Below are positions 12,146 to 27,700 of a stretch of 64,000 nucleotides of DNA, in pieces (the first letter of the stretch is position 1; the number at the start of each line of letters is the position of its first letter). Origin of the DNA: Litomosoides sigmodontis (taxonomy: Eukaryota; Nematoda; Chromadorea; Rhabditida; Onchocercidae). The notes beneath the pieces are model-generated. The model was not told where the DNA came from. It was given only the letters and a program-made list of their open reading frames with translations, and searched no databases. A program made the translations under genes and the position numbers. The stretch covers positions 7,485,817 to 7,549,816 of the forward strand of contig OY718804.1 in assembly GCA_963070105.1 (NCBI GenBank), given 5' to 3'.

Positions 12146-15100
12146 GTTAGTTTGCTGTTTGTTGTTGGTGAATTTATGAAAAATCAAATACATCCAATAA
12201 TTCGATAATCGATACTTTATCTCTCCGATAATTTCTATCTTTTTCCTAACTTTCAGTTTCTATTCGTTTTTCTCTTCAATTTATATTAAATTTTTCCATT
12301 TCCCGATTGGCCTATTTCTGGATTCTGTAAGCAGGAAAAATTTCGTTAGCTTTGCAAATTTTGCAAATGGTCATCATCGTTATTCTTCCCGAATCGCAGC
12401 CTTTTAGACGTTCAAATGCTTGATCGTCCGATTTGGTCAAGTCGATCCAAGAAAGCTTAATATTTAATTATTTCAAAAACATGGCAAACTTAATGTCTAA
12501 TTACGAAACAGGAATATATGAGAGATCCTCATTTTTGCACTTATATTTTGCGCCAACTTTTCCTCCACACAGAATCAATCTCTCATTAGCTCAAAGAATA
12601 TAGCTTTAATTAGAAAATTACGAGTATGCAATCTACATATTCCTTACAGAAGAGGTAGGGTTTCAGAGTAGCGAATATTTCTTGAAATTGATTTTTTTTA
12701 ACTGAACAGGATATTTTAGCTGGTCTGACTTAGCAAGTCTTTCACAGTTGCTAGCTTGTAAGAAGCGCAATATGTATTGCAATCAAAAAAGTATAATTAA
12801 AATTTCTGTACTCCCAAGGAAAGAATTTGATAGCTCAATGAGTAATGCATTTCGATGACCATTCGTGGACATCTGACAGCACTTTCTATAGCGTTTTTTT
12901 CTTAATTCTGATTACCTGATTTTCATATAATCTTTTGCTAAGTGATGAAAATAAGCTTGCTTGGCTTCCACATCCCACTGCTGTAAATATCTTACAAAAA
13001 TTGAAAAACTTCATTCTTAAGACTGATTTCCCTTCTTGAAAAAACATAACCTAGCATCTCTGAACTGATGCTTACATTTATGATAACAGGAAAAAACACT
13101 GTAATTAATTCAGCTTTAACTTAACCTATCGTAGCGCCACAAGACTTCGAGAGATGCCAGTACCAGTACCATTTGCCTCTCTGTGAGGTTTTACTCAGTG
13201 TTGCTACGAGTATGAAATGGAAGCGAAATTCATGGGGTAATTAGTTGGTGGGAGCAAAGAAAATTCAACCTGAAATAATAATGCTATAGCGACACTTGCT
13301 TTGTGCCTCATTTCTTATTGCTCTATGCTCAAACTTTGCTGAAAGCTTAAATTTGATCAAAGCTACCAGAATGGCGTACAGATCGATCGTTTCTCTTTTC
13401 CTCCTTGTTTTCTCATTAAATTTCACAGTAACGAAATGTTGCTAATATGATTTGGCACATATTAAAAAATTTGATGCATTTAATTTAATTAAAGAATAAT
13501 CTGTCTCTGTGAAATATCCTGCTAATTTTAATATTCTTCGTCGACCATCTGCAAAATTGGTCAAAATTTGATCGTGCTGATGTTGAATTCTACAGCAATT
13601 GTGATTCACACTGAATTGCAAGCATGTCGTCGTCACTTAGTTGGAAGTGCAACGATAATTTTGTAAATATTTTTGAATGTACAGGCTCTCCGGCCAGTGT
13701 CATCAAAGAATGCGGCCTGCTGAGGAAGACGGATTCTGAAGGAGGATCAGGTAACGACTCAGTGAGATAAATGATGAAATAAGCAAATTTTGTTATCATT
13801 TCGGGGAATGGGCACATGTGCGCTGACCTTTTTGAGATATTGCTATTTCACAATTCACATCTTTCTTCCACAACTGCTCACGTCCATTGAGGTAGGGGAA
13901 AGGCTTTTGGAGAGATCGCCCTGTCATCCGAGTGTTATGCTGCCCTTCATCACCACCCTTTCATAATTTCACTACTAGATTTTTGAAAAGCTTAGCGGAA
14001 TTGCTTAATTGGATTATGATTTTTCATCATCCCGAAAATTGCTCATCTCTTTTTTAATCCGATCACGTAGAATATGCCGCAATTTCAGTCTTAGATACGA
14101 TTTATACACCTGGGGAAATGACGATTGAACGATATGTGACTAATTTCTCTCTCATCTACCTCTTAAGGGTTTGCGCTCTTCCTTCGGACATTTCCGCATC
14201 CTTTCCTGTACCTCACGTTGCATCCAACTTGCATCTTTTCGGACTCCTTCACTCTTCCTGCACACATCCGTAAACATCCATAGCACCAACAAACTACAGC
14301 ATGGCTGTAAAAGCTTCTTGAATAAAATTTAGTTACTTCGTTCAGCATCTGTTTCTTCCTCTTCTGAATGCATAATGTTATTTCAGCTGTATTAATTAAA
14401 ACCACTCCATTTAAATTGTAAACTTTGATGAATTATGGATTAAAGTTGAAGAAGCTATCATGGATTAGAGGCTTTTTAGGTAGAGGAAGAGAGATAGAAA
14501 ATTGCTGCTTGTCTCCTGAAGGATGAAAATGAATAGCACTTGAGAGAGAGAGAATTCGATATTTTTTGATGATCAATAGTTTCATAGAAATTTGTAGTGA
14601 TGACTGATGATATTTAAATATTTCAATACTTCTGATGCTGTTTCTAAAATAAATTGATGATGAAGCAGCTGAGAGACTTTTGGTTTTTGGTTTGAAGTTC
14701 TTTCCATTCGATCGGTTTATCAAACGTTGGATTAAGTTTGGCCCGAGTATGACTTGAATGAATTTTGAAATTCATCTGAATGAAATGTTTGATTAGTTCG
14801 TAAACGCTTAATATAAATTTCAATTCAGCCAATGTCACTGATCATTGTACTTTCAAGACGTTTGCATTACTTAAACGTTTACGAATTAGTCACAACCTTT
14901 CATGATTAATTTATGGATTTAAAAATTTTTTTTCTTTTAAATGACAGCCTAAACGCTACAGAGAATGTCCTGAAATTTTCGAAAATGGATAGCCATACCT
15001 TTAAAAAGCGGTCACCAACGGCTTGCAAATGCGAAACTTAACAGTATTTGTTTGTAAGGGTTAAGTGCACTGTATCTTACGAAAGATGACTGTCTGCGCT

Positions 15101-15683
15101 GAGGAAAATTGAACAAATTTTATTCTAATCTACGCAAAACGTGTTATCTGTCTGTCGCCTTCCTCATGTATTGTCCTACGTAGCTTATGTCATCAAATTT
15201 TTCAATCGTTCAATTTATCGATTGCTATCCAGAAGAACTTACAACGAGTTGCAAACATTTCTCAAATTTCCAATTTTAAAATTGAGGTCCTTTTTTTTGT
15301 GATGAAGTTTTGAAATACTAAATAAATACAGTAGGTTGAATTATTACACGGACTAAGTAATGGACATTGGAGTGTACGTTTTTAAGTTCTAAACTTTCAC
15401 ACGAATTTCCAATTTCAAAATCAATGAGTGAAAAATGAGGGAAAAGGAAAAACAGTATGGAATGATAAAAGCTTCAGATCATCCGAACTATCATCAATGG
15501 AGTGTCGTTCTCTCAGTGAACGACACTGGCCGGTGTGTGATCAGTGCTGACAAAGCTAGTCATTATTGCGGAGACCTGGAAGGTTCGTACCGCATATCGT
15601 ACTAATTAAAGACAACGCCTCTTTTCTAATCGAACGAGGAGTGAGGAACAACAAGAACAACGAGTTCCGATAAGTTCGGGGAC

Positions 15684-15714
<31 letters not shown>

Positions 15715-18700
15715 AGTGGAGAGAATAAGAGAAATAAGATGAAGTGAAAAAAACTCAAATATTAGAAGAGAAAACAATTTTTATTGCTTAAAGCTTTACA
15801 TTTTGGTTGCCTAAATTTAAATAGATTGTCGACTCATAGGATTAAATAAATTGCTGCTAGGCCTGAGCACACATACGGTATTTAAGGCTTTATAAAATTT
15901 TTTAATTTTCAGTATCTGCCGATCTCATATGAAGTTAAGCTTTTGTAATGCATTATACTTAACGTTGGCTTTGAGGTAGCAGTGGGAGAGTGTGTGATCG
16001 AATTAGTTTGACACTCTTCGTTTTGAGCTTTTTAAAATTTGAAATTTTCAAATTTTCCTGAAGATTAGAAAATTGGCGTTGCGTCGTGCTGTTGTGTGAT
16101 TGTGGATATAATTTTTAGTTTTTCTCTTTTTACGCATCAACCACTTACTCCGTAAATTAACGTTGTAGCACCGTTGTTGCTGTCGTTGGTGATGTCATGA
16201 AGTTTGACCTTTCAATCGAGCCCCTGCCACGGTCACTTAATTTTTTATTTTTGTTTTTTAGAATTCAGACCTTATTATTCTTGTCCTATATACATCACCT
16301 ATTCCTTGCATGTTTTTCAAGAAAAGTTGAAACGGAGGAAAAATCGTCGCAATGAATGCTGTTTTGTGCAACATCCGTGGTTTGAATCATACAGCAGTTT
16401 TGTCATTTCTTCTAATTCCTTACTGGAAATGAGTATATCTGAATTTGAAATATTCAAACTTTACATCATTTTACCCATTTTACACCCTGAATTCATGCAC
16501 CCAACAAAAAGCGCAAGGATGACCTTTCACTTCTGCCCACTAAAATGACTCAGATGTCTGACCTCAACGGAAAACGGAAAACGTACTTTTCCAACTACTT
16601 GATGACTGTGATCTTTGTTCTTTTTCAATCATTGATTTTGTTTGATATCAATGATGGAGGACGTGAGATTCCACGTATGAATGTGAGAATGATTGCATCA
16701 ATGTTCTTCAAGCTCAGCACCTACCACATATGAAGGAACGTGCTCACGCATGGTGCATGTTATGCTAATTTGTCTTCACTGCATGTATACTTACTTATCA
16801 AATTTATAGTTATGCAAGAAGTATTGCATCGATTTATCTCTTTGTTGGTGTGCATCGATCAATCGCTTATGAGATTTTGCAAAACTTGAATGGATTTAAA
16901 TTATATTTGACTTCAACAATGTCTTTCTTTTACCATTGCTTTTTATAGAAAAGGAGGAGTGATTTTAATCCATTGAAATTGCATGCCACTTATGCTTCAC
17001 GTTATTACAAATTTTGATTTGAAAATTAGCAATTTAAGGGCACAAATGTTCATATGAGGAAGAGTGCTAATTGCAAATGGTGCATGCTTATCGTTTGTTA
17101 AGCTAGTCCTTTCTGCAACACTAACAATTTTAATTTAAGGAAATACTGATTCAGTGAATTTTACAGTGACAGCGCCACCATTTCCTCCTCCTGACGCTGG
17201 TCAGTGCCATGTTTCGACTGAAAGTGGCCGTGAGATTTGTTGGCCACGTTATGAGGATTTGGACACAACCTGCACCGACGTAGGAAGTGGCATGGTTTCC
17301 GCACCTGCTGTCAAACATGCCGCGTGCGTCTTGCATTATTTCCGCACTTAGTCCACAAGAAAACGCTATTTACAGATTATCATCATTGTCAATTCTCCGC
17401 CACCAATAATTGAGTGTAAACGATCATTCGGGACTTTCCATTTGAATTTTAGTATTCGTGCAATGGCATTCGTACCGCCAGATAACCTCCGTCGTCTCGT
17501 TCGACAGTACTATCGGCAAAAAGGTTTACCCATTCCGCGAAACATGACAGTCAGCAAAAATTCATTCTTATTTGCATTGTATGAGTGCGATTACGGATAT
17601 GAGTTCGTGGACGAAGTGAACTCGATGTTTTGCACTGATCGTCGATGGGTTATAACACCACCGAAGTGCCGTGGAAAAGGTAACTGTACAAACTGTTGAA
17701 TTACCAGAAAATTCATTCTCCTGACAATCTGATCGATGAAGTACGTGTTAGGTTAAATCGTACATTACGACAAAAATTTCTTCCATGCAAGTTTGATTTA
17801 GCCGATAGAATTAGCGGCACCCTATCAATCAACGTCAGTTATTAAACTGTCAGTTACATTATTTGTTATTTTTGTCACAAATGTCTTCGTAGCTATCAAT
17901 TTATAAAAATTCGTAATGTTTGCAAGCACACAGTGATGATGTGTTTTCGTTTTATTGAAGGGTTGTGTGAAGTGGACAATGGTGGATGTAGTCATTCCTG
18001 TCTGTCAATTGAAGATCGAAAAGTGGAGTGTCGTTGTCCACACGGACTGGTGCTTGACAGCGATCAGAAGACTTGCATCAGTAAGACGATTTTCGCTTTC
18101 TCTTTTCATACTCGAAGACAATAGGTGTGAATCGATGATTGGCACCGCAATCACTCATTTTCGAATGTTTCTTTTCCTCGAAAGACTCTTTGTTAGTTTG
18201 TTGTCGGAAAAAACTCTCGAAAATGGTGAATTGAGTGGGTGGAGAAGGTGCACGTAAAGACTGTTGCGTATTTCCTTCTGTAGATGCTTCTGTAGATTTT
18301 CCTTCTGTAGATGCGCTTCGAATTAACCCCGTTATTTATTGCAGAAGCAGTCCCCAAGAATCTTTGCCGTGTTCTTAATAGTTGCTCCTGCACGGCTATC
18401 AATGAGAATCAGTACGCGTGTACCTGTCCAAAAGGCGAAAAATGCTTGCGTAAGGTTTCCCTTCTGCTAATGTACAATAATTGCTCATATAATTTTTTTT
18501 ATTCTGTTTCGTCTGAGTGTAGCTGTCGCTAAATAAATTCAGGCTGAAGAGATATTCATTTGCGAGCGTATAATTCAACAATTGAAATTGATAAATCGTA
18601 GCAGCTAAACTTGATTTTTCCAAAAAATTTCAATTTAGTACTTCGTGGTCGGCCAAAGATTTATATTGAACCAGCGGCACCATATGAAATAACACCAGGC

Positions 18701-21700
18701 GGAAATTTAAACATAACATGTTCTGCTGTTTCATATCCATTTCCGCAAATATTCTGGCAACGGTAATTTACGTTTAAACTTAGCAAGAAGCTTGACTTTG
18801 AAAATTTTTCAATTTTGTCTAATTTTTGTTAACGAAGTAGGCGATTTGGGCCTATTACCTCATTGTAGATAGATTAATTGATTTCATCTAGTCTTCTTTT
18901 TTTTCCCTGTAGTGGTGATGAGACTGTCGATATTGCGCCAGTGAAACCGGGAACTGTCCGAAGTGAACAAATTCTGATTATTAAAGAACTGTTTAAAAAC
19001 ACTCAGTTCACGTGTCACGCTAATAATTCACTGGGGAAAACGGAACGTACAATTGAAATTGTCGTCACTGGTAATTTTCATTTTCTCACTAACCAATGTA
19101 ATTCTTTTGTTGCGCTGTCTAATAAAGGGCGCATATTCATGCACTGTTTCATTTAAAATTTAATGAAATCACTAACTTACGTGACAAAATTGTCTTTTGA
19201 AATTATAATTGATTCATTGCAAAATAAATAACTCGTAGCACACAATTCTGTTCCTGCTCCTTTTGTTTATTGGCGGTGCTCTTTGTTCCGTATGACGTGA
19301 TTTAATGATGTAGGTCCCGGATCAGCGCCAATTGTACGTGGTATTGATGCTGGTAGTTCATCAATTTACGTACGATGGGATCCACCGGTAGTTTTGAATC
19401 GACCGGTTACTTCATATACAGTTTATTACACTCGTAATGGTAATCAACCAATTAAAAACTGGAAGAAAGTAATCGTTAGTGGTAAGTTAGCTGCATTTAC
19501 ATTAAAGATAGGAAGTGGAAAATGTGAAATAAATCGCGCATTACTAGAAAATCCTACTACTACATGCCAACGTTAGCAGGAGAGTTAAAGATATTTTTCA
19601 AATTTTCTGTACTATTTAATCTCTTCCTTTTACATAGAACCAAATCGTGAGGTAACTATCAAGGGTCTCCGGACAAACACGCAATATTTTGTTCGCTTGC
19701 GAGCAAACGACAAACTAGGCCCAGGACGCCTCTCAAATCCAGTCTCGCTGAATACGCGTAAGCCAGGTAAGACGTGTAGGCAACTAAAAATGTAAAAAAA
19801 ATGAGAATTTCAAAGTTTGCTCCAAGAGTCGTTTCGCGCTCGACTGTCATTGACTTAATGTCATTTGGAAGTTCGAGAGCTCAACCAGCGTCTAATCAGA
19901 CCGATCGTTTAAATTGCCAAGGTTTTTAAAATTTTGCAATTTATTGTCTTACGAAATAATAACAATATGCCAATGTGTCCTGGTTCTTGATGACAAAGCT
20001 TACTGTAATTTGTTAAATAATTCGAAAGTTTGGGAATTTCAGCGGTACGACCGCAATTGTTCATTCACAAGGATGACACGATATGCGTTGGTCCACTGCA
20101 ACGATTCAGCATTAGCTGCAACGTAACACGTGGAGATCCTCCACCCAAAATAGCTTGGTATACGAGGTATATCAGTTGCTGCTGAAATAAATTTATGTTA
20201 ATCAAGTTAGGGTAGCGCAAAAAAAGAAATCGCAAGTTCTTTTAAGTGAATATTTCAGAAAAAGATGATGCAGCATCATTGAAATTAAACTTAGGACTCG
20301 TACAAAGGATCTTAAATTTTCTAAGTCTACCTGAATTCAGCCGGAAAATCAATATGATGAGCTTATTTTACAGAGGACGGCCAATTAATAAGCCACAAAA
20401 GAAAAAATTTATAACAATGGAGCATGGCGGTCTCTACGAAAGCACGAATTTCTCGTGCGTTGCTGAGAATGAAGCCGGTATAACGACAAAGAGAATACAA
20501 GTTATTGTAACCGGTAAAACTGTTTTTAAGATCAAACTAGTGAAAAAATAGTAGAAGCTTGTTTTTGCTCAATGTTAGCTAGTACTGAATTCGCTGCTGT
20601 GTCGTATAGGGCCTACATCTCCGGAACGGATACGGTATCAAATTCACGGCAACAACGTTGATTTGCAATGGGAGCCGCCGCGTATCACAAATGGACCACT
20701 AAAAGACTTTGATGTTAGTACTTTCATCACGTAATCTCCAGCGACGAAATGATATGTCCAATTAGCAATTGAAGTTTATCGTCTACCTTGCTGACCTAAT
20801 TAATCTGAAAAAAAAAACGATAAAATAAATTGTTTTTAGGCTTTCAGTAAGAAAGAAAATTACAGGTATTCTACACAGATAATCCGGATTTACCGGATGA
20901 ACAATGGCAAGTTGAGAGAGCGGGAAGTGCGGATGCGCGTTCCTTGCGGATATCAAATTTGAAAGAAAGAACAGATTACACATTTAAAATAAGAGCACAT
21001 AGTGAATTGGGTCCTGGACTTTTCAGCAATCAATTTACTCTTACAACTTGGCTCGCTGGTTTGTCTCAAGCACTTTTACTTTTTCAAAGTTCTTTTTTCT
21101 CATTTTTGGGTAGGAAAAGAGAGGAACAAAAGAAGTGGAAATGAGAAACTAAGAAGAAAGAGTTTAATTTCTAAATTACAGCTTGCCCACCAGCTGTGAC
21201 ACTGACACCTGCTGAAAAGGTAGTGAAAGATCCAAGTAATAAGGAACTTGTTTTTGAATGTGAGGCAATTGGCGTGCCGCGACCAAAAATATTGTGGCTG
21301 TGGAGCGGTGGCCTAGTTGAAGATGGGAAAGTTAGTTTTGATTATGTTGCAGTAATTAGGAGTTTTCCGGATGCGGATAGAGCAATATCACGAGTAATAT
21401 GAATAAAATCGGTGATGCACCTTTAAAATAAATTTTTCTTAAAATTCAAAAAATAAACTTTTCTTAACTAATGGAGAGCTATTTCTCAAAATTCCCGGAG
21501 TGCTATGTAAATTTGCAGAATGAATTTCGTATTTATGATGTAACAGCGCCAGATGCGCAAGATCGATCTAAAAGTAAGCTAATTGCTGAGAAAACAAATC
21601 GCGCTGGAGTAGCGACATGTCAAGCTATTAACGCTCACGGTTTGTTGCTTTTTTTTTTTTTAAAAAAAATACTTTTAAGATTTTTCTAAGTTTTTAAGAT

Positions 21701-24700
21701 AATCTATTTTGGAACGTTTAAAGCTGTACTGTAATGTTGCAAAATATTTTCAATAATGGTTTCTTGGCATCGATGCAAAGGGATAAAGTAACCACCCATT
21801 AATTGTACTATCTCTTCAAAGGTTCGGACGAGAAACATACTGAAGTAAAGATCCTCGGACCTGGAAGTGCACCACGTGACATTGCAACAGTTCCATTTAC
21901 AAACGGTTTTAAAGTCTCCTGGAATCCACCAAAATATCCGAACGGAAAGATTACAGTAAATCATATAATTTTTCCTCTAATTTATCAAGATTAAAAAAAA
22001 AATTGCAACTTTTGCTTTAAAACTATGATTGAAACATGAAACTTATTAAGTGTTCACTTTAAAGGAATGTGGATGAGATGAGCGCCTACCCTTGAAAATT
22101 CGTTCAAAAGATTTGCAAGGGAATCTGGACAAATGTCATTTGAACTTGCTTTACTGAAATTTGAAAATTTTAATGTCATGAATTTCAGCGTTATATTATT
22201 TATTATACAAAAAATCCGGACGATATGTTGGGAGATTGGGAGAGGATAAGTGTTAAGGGTGATCAGCTCGAGGTAACTATACCGGGAGATGAGGATACGC
22301 CATACAATGTTCGAGTGCAAGCTGTCACTAAGGATGGCTCTGGCATTGTGTCAGAAGCGTACGATGTTATTACTGGCAAAAAACGTCAGTTTCTTTCTCT
22401 CGTACGTGAAATTTGGAAAAGTGAATGAAGAGGATGTGTTTGGGTAGTTTGATGTTGCATAGGAATCCTAAAAAATTTACGATCGTTTGGCAACATTGGC
22501 TCTCAAGTTGTAAGCTATCGATATAATTTAGGGATTCCTTACATTACTGTAAGTACAGATGTTAGTGCTCGTATGAGAACGTCACGAGAAAAGGATCAGT
22601 GCTTACATTCACTCCCTTTCTAGCAGTTCCGCTTTCCGTAAAACTGGTCATATTTGATCCTCAAGTAAGGGAAAGCGATGCGGAAACAGTTGTAGAGCCA
22701 TTGCAAATGATTACATTTAAATGTGATGCGAAAGGGAGGCCGGCACCTCAAATTTCATACACTTGGCTACCGTTCAACGAAACCGGAAGTGGACAGGTAT
22801 GTTTCCATCTGCGCCATGAAATGTGACAGAAAATTGAACTTTTAAGTGAATAAGTAGTGAACGAAAAGTTGAATGCAATTTTTTTGCATAAGTTATAATT
22901 AAGGAAGTGATCGATGGTTTGCAATTCGAAGCAAAAACTGAAAGCTTTTCTAGGAGCCGATATCAATCCCGGCTTATTCGGATCCGGAAGAAGCTCACCG
23001 GTATCACTCGTTGGAGATGACCACCAATACAGCTACTAAGCGCGCGTTAATGTGCATTGCCCGAAATGCTGATGGTTCTGTGAGCGATCGTCATGTTTTC
23101 AATGTTCTAAGTGTGTTTTGCATGAACACTTTAAGTTAGGAAATGTAAACGAAATTTTAGTACTTTGCACAAGAATTAAATGAACCATAAATGGACTATG
23201 AAATGACCTATTGTTGCACGACCGCCACGAGGACGCGCTGATAGAGTGAAACGATAGGAATGGACTTTTTTTCAGAACCGGGCAGTCCACCGGAAAATAT
23301 TCAAGCAGTCACCGACTTGGACAATCGTGTCACAATATGCTGGCAAGAGCCGAAGTATCCTAATGGACCTATTATAGTTCGTGCGCTTTCATTTTGGGAA
23401 CATTCAATTCTTTCTAAGTGAAACCTACGGGGCAGCTGATTGGAGGAGTTCTTGCTACTGTTCTTCTACCTTCGCAAAGAATTTTCATCGCAAGTGCTTC
23501 TAGATAGCCGAAACTTTTTAACGGTTTTTGACAAATTCGCGCTACATCGATCTTTCTTTAGAAATACAAAGTGTATGTTACAACTGAGCCGAACAAGCCG
23601 ATCAGTCACTGGCGCGTCTACGACGCCGAACCGAGTGAAGCGCCACACCTGATAATTGCACGTGGTCAGTTACAGCCGGAGACCACGTATTATGTACGAA
23701 TTGTGGCAGTTGGTGAGCGGGGCGATGGTTTGCAATCAGATATTGTTCAATTTGAAACGGTTGATGGAGGTGCTTTCGGTTTTTTCCATCGGATTATTTT
23801 TTTTCCTACCAAATGTTGTACCATTTGCACCAACCACCATGGAAAATGAGTGGAAAAAACGAGGTGACAAGGAAAGAACTTTCAAGCGACACTTTTATCC
23901 ACTCAAATTTATAGTTTAAAGTTTCAAAAGAAAATCTTTCGGTGTTAGTTGATTCGTTCAGTGCAAAATTAGAATTTTATTGCTCAAACACTTAATTTCT
24001 CAGCACCGCTCGATTCCCCGAAGGATGTGTTAGCAACGGTGGAACACGATAACACCATGGATATAACTTGGACAGGACCAAGTGATCCTAATGGTCCAAT
24101 TCAGGTGAGCTTACCTAAACTGTAGAGCGTGGCATTTACTGGAAGCAACGAATAGAATTTCAATCGGTTATGAAAATCACTTCCAGGCTTACACGGTTTA
24201 CTTCACTCCATTGGATGAACAGCAAATATCAAGCGATGCTTACAAGCAATGGGATAAAATTATTGTTCAAAGCAGCGACAATTATGGGTTTTTGCGGTTG
24301 AACAAAGAAACCTACGATATCTTGCCCAATCGATTGTATCGAATTCGCATTTCTGCAACTAACGACCTCTCCGAGGGTCCTGCAAGTGAACCTGTAACAG
24401 TGAGAACTAAAAGTGGAGGTAAAAAAAAACTGTCGCACTATTCCTTGTTTTCCAATATTTCCATGAATTAAACATTTTATTTAAATTTGGAACTTTTCAA
24501 GCTTATCTTGCTTGTGCAGAAAAAATTTTAATTTTTGTCTTTACTCAATTTATGCCTGAATGAAAATTTCCTGCTTTAGAAACACCTCCTGTAATAGTTC
24601 TGGAACCGGCTGATAATCCGGCTACTGTACCACCGCACGGTTCAATTTCTGTACGATGTACTGCAACAGGAATACCACCACCTGTTATCATGTGGATTAT

Positions 24701-27700
24701 TGGTACAAATGCTAGCGACATCATACGTGGACCAATCCTTCAGTTAAATGATTTACGCAAAGATGAAACTGCAACCTGTAAAGCTCAAAATAGTGCTGGA
24801 CAAGTTCAAGAAGTCTTGCAAATACTTGTGGCCGGTTTGTCTTTCTCATATTTTGCTTTCTGCGTATTTATGTTCACATATAAATTATCAAAATACGAAT
24901 CGAAGTGTAAATTTACTTTTAAATTTAAATAAGCTAGTTCTGCTTTTTCCTGAAACTTAGAGATCATCTATATATTGCATGTCTAACTTTTGTAAATTTT
25001 AGGGCCTGGAACTCCACCAAACGAAATTGTTGCTTTTCCGCTGGAAAACCAAAATGCAAACATAGAGTGGACAACGCCGGATAGTCCAAATGGAAAAATA
25101 ACTGATTATGTTATTCATTACGGCAAACTTTTAGATGGTTAGTAATTGATTTCACATTTTACAAAATTCATGATGTTGAATTGAGAGCAGAAAAATCAGT
25201 ATTCGAAAGTATTACAATAACGATTAATTTATTTCGACTGTAATAACTGTAAAATTAGAACTGTGTGATACATTTATTGTTTTAGAAACAAAATTATTAA
25301 TAATTTGACCAAAGTATTGGATCACGTTATTAACTGGGGGCGAATTAAATCATTTTGTCTCTTTAATCCACATTTTTAATCTAAAATTTTGGCTTAATTC
25401 TCAGTTTAAAATTCAAATGCACTCGTCATTTTTCTTCTTGTAGGAGAAGCTCTTCCACGTACATGGGAAACTGTGCGAGTATCAGCTGATGAACCACAAA
25501 AGTATCGTCTGACTGGATTAGATCCAAAAACGCATTATGCAATTCGATTGCAAGCGATCAGTGATCGCGGACCGGGTGTTTTATCCGATCCGATCAGACT
25601 AACAACACTACCACTAGGTTATTCCGGCGGGAGATTTTCGCTTAAATTTGCATTGCTTTCAAAATTTAGGAGAAAGTAAATAAATAAATGTGTAAGGTTT
25701 ACCCTTTTACTGATTGCCCTGAAAATTGGAATTTAGCTCCTCCTGCTGTGCAACCAGTTGATGTAAAGGTCCATGACAATAATACCGTTGCCATCCAATT
25801 CGATGCACCGAAAGATCCCGAGAACCCAACGAAACCCATTAAGGTTGATGATACTGTAATTTAAAACAATCGTTTTTACATCCATTTTCTCAATTTCCTT
25901 CAGTGATTTGCTCGCCTCCAATTAATAATCTCATTTCTATATGAGTGCATAATTAGCAGTTTGTGAGTGATGACAAACAGCGTCAGAAGTGGCATAATAT
26001 GCGTATATTTAGGAATTCGTTATCCATTACACGGATGAGGATCCAGTGAGTGAAGATACGCAGTGGAAGGAGATGTTATGGACGGAACCGGATGATGACT
26101 TTTCCGTTAGCATTCCGATCGGCGGCGAACACTTCAAACCTAACACGAAATATTCAATCACAGTTAGACCATTTCCAATTTCATTTAAAATTTGGAAATT
26201 GCTGATTGAACGAAGTAGTTTTATTCAAGAAAAAAAGGAAACTTTAATAGAGTGTGATCATACGCAGAACTGTTTTAGGTAACAGCTCGCGGTGAAATCG
26301 ATAGTCCACCGTCGGAAGCAACTGTTTTTGAAACCGGAGATGGAGGTTTGTTAGCAGTTCATTTATTAGCAGTAGTTAGGTGAAGTTAGATACTGCGCTG
26401 TAGTATTTGAAAAGCAGTTGTTAATTTTAAGCTTCAGTTCTAAATTGTGAAATTGTGCTTTGTCGGGCTCGGGGTGAGAGCAGTCACCGTGTTATTTGGC
26501 ACCCTTCTAACTAAGATCCAATGCATTCATTCAGTCGTACCACCTGAAAAACCACAAATCAATGCCGATGTACCAGACAATGTGATACGAGTACCAGCTG
26601 GTAGTGATTACGCAGTGGGCTGTTCGTCAAGCGGTTTCCCACCACCGAGAATTTTCTGGCTTGACGTAAATGGTCAGGTAGGCTAATTCCTTTTCATTTT
26701 TGTATTCAAGTGCAAAGCAGCACAAATGGCAACTGCGTAAAGCAGTAGTGACATTTCACTAAAAATATGAAAAGTTCGAGAAAGTCATGTAAGTCCATTG
26801 GCTATGATCAAATACAAATTTCTTGTTACTGTTAGTTCGCTTAAATAAGCAAACATCTTTAAGTGAAAATTAAAAGCAAATTAGCTCATAAAAAATTGCT
26901 ATTCATTTCCTATTCAAATTTCCGTATTGCCGTCGTAAATTCTGAAAATTAATTTTAAAAATAAAATTTTTTAATGAAATAAATAAATCCTTTGATGTTT
27001 ACTTGAATCTCACACAAACGAAATTTTCATTAATAATATATGTTATGAAAAAATGTCAATATATAATCTTTTATGTTGCCGGTTTTTCCGATTCATTTTT
27101 TGTTGAAAATTTTCTTCTTCAGCTTCTTAGTGATGGACGAATGCTATGGCTACAAGATGTAAAAGAGACGGTAAAAGCGAAATGTGTGGCAGAAAATGAT
27201 GGCGGTCGAGCTGAAACTCTCTTTGAAGTTTTCGTCACCGGTTTCTTTTAATGATTTCTTTCTGGCATATATGGACTAACTACGAATGTACTCACTATAA
27301 CTGTGACAAATTTTGAAATTTTGAAAATTTGCAAAAAAATTCAAAAAATCTACAATAAAGAAGTTTTAACATTTGCTAGTTTTTATTTCATCTTGCCATC
27401 TAAAGGAAATTTCTGCTTTCAGGTCCCGGAAATGCACCAAGCAATATACGATTGAATTCGGCAAAACCGCGTACGATTACCATTTATTGGGATCCACCAA
27501 CAATACCCAATGGCAATATCACTCGTTATATTATTTATTACGCTCCATTGGATGATCAGGTTCGACCTATTTCAATTTAAAATGAAACTGAAATTTGATG
27601 AAGCTCAATGAGGCATTGTGTGACACTAATTTCTTGTTGAAAAAAAAATGTCCATTTCTGCTTATTTTCTTTCAGAATATAATTTATCAAATGGGACAAA

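Noticed and set aside
16204..16548. 114-codon plus-strand frame in intron 2
   Set aside because: No recognisable domain, and no need for it in the phase-consistent exon chain.
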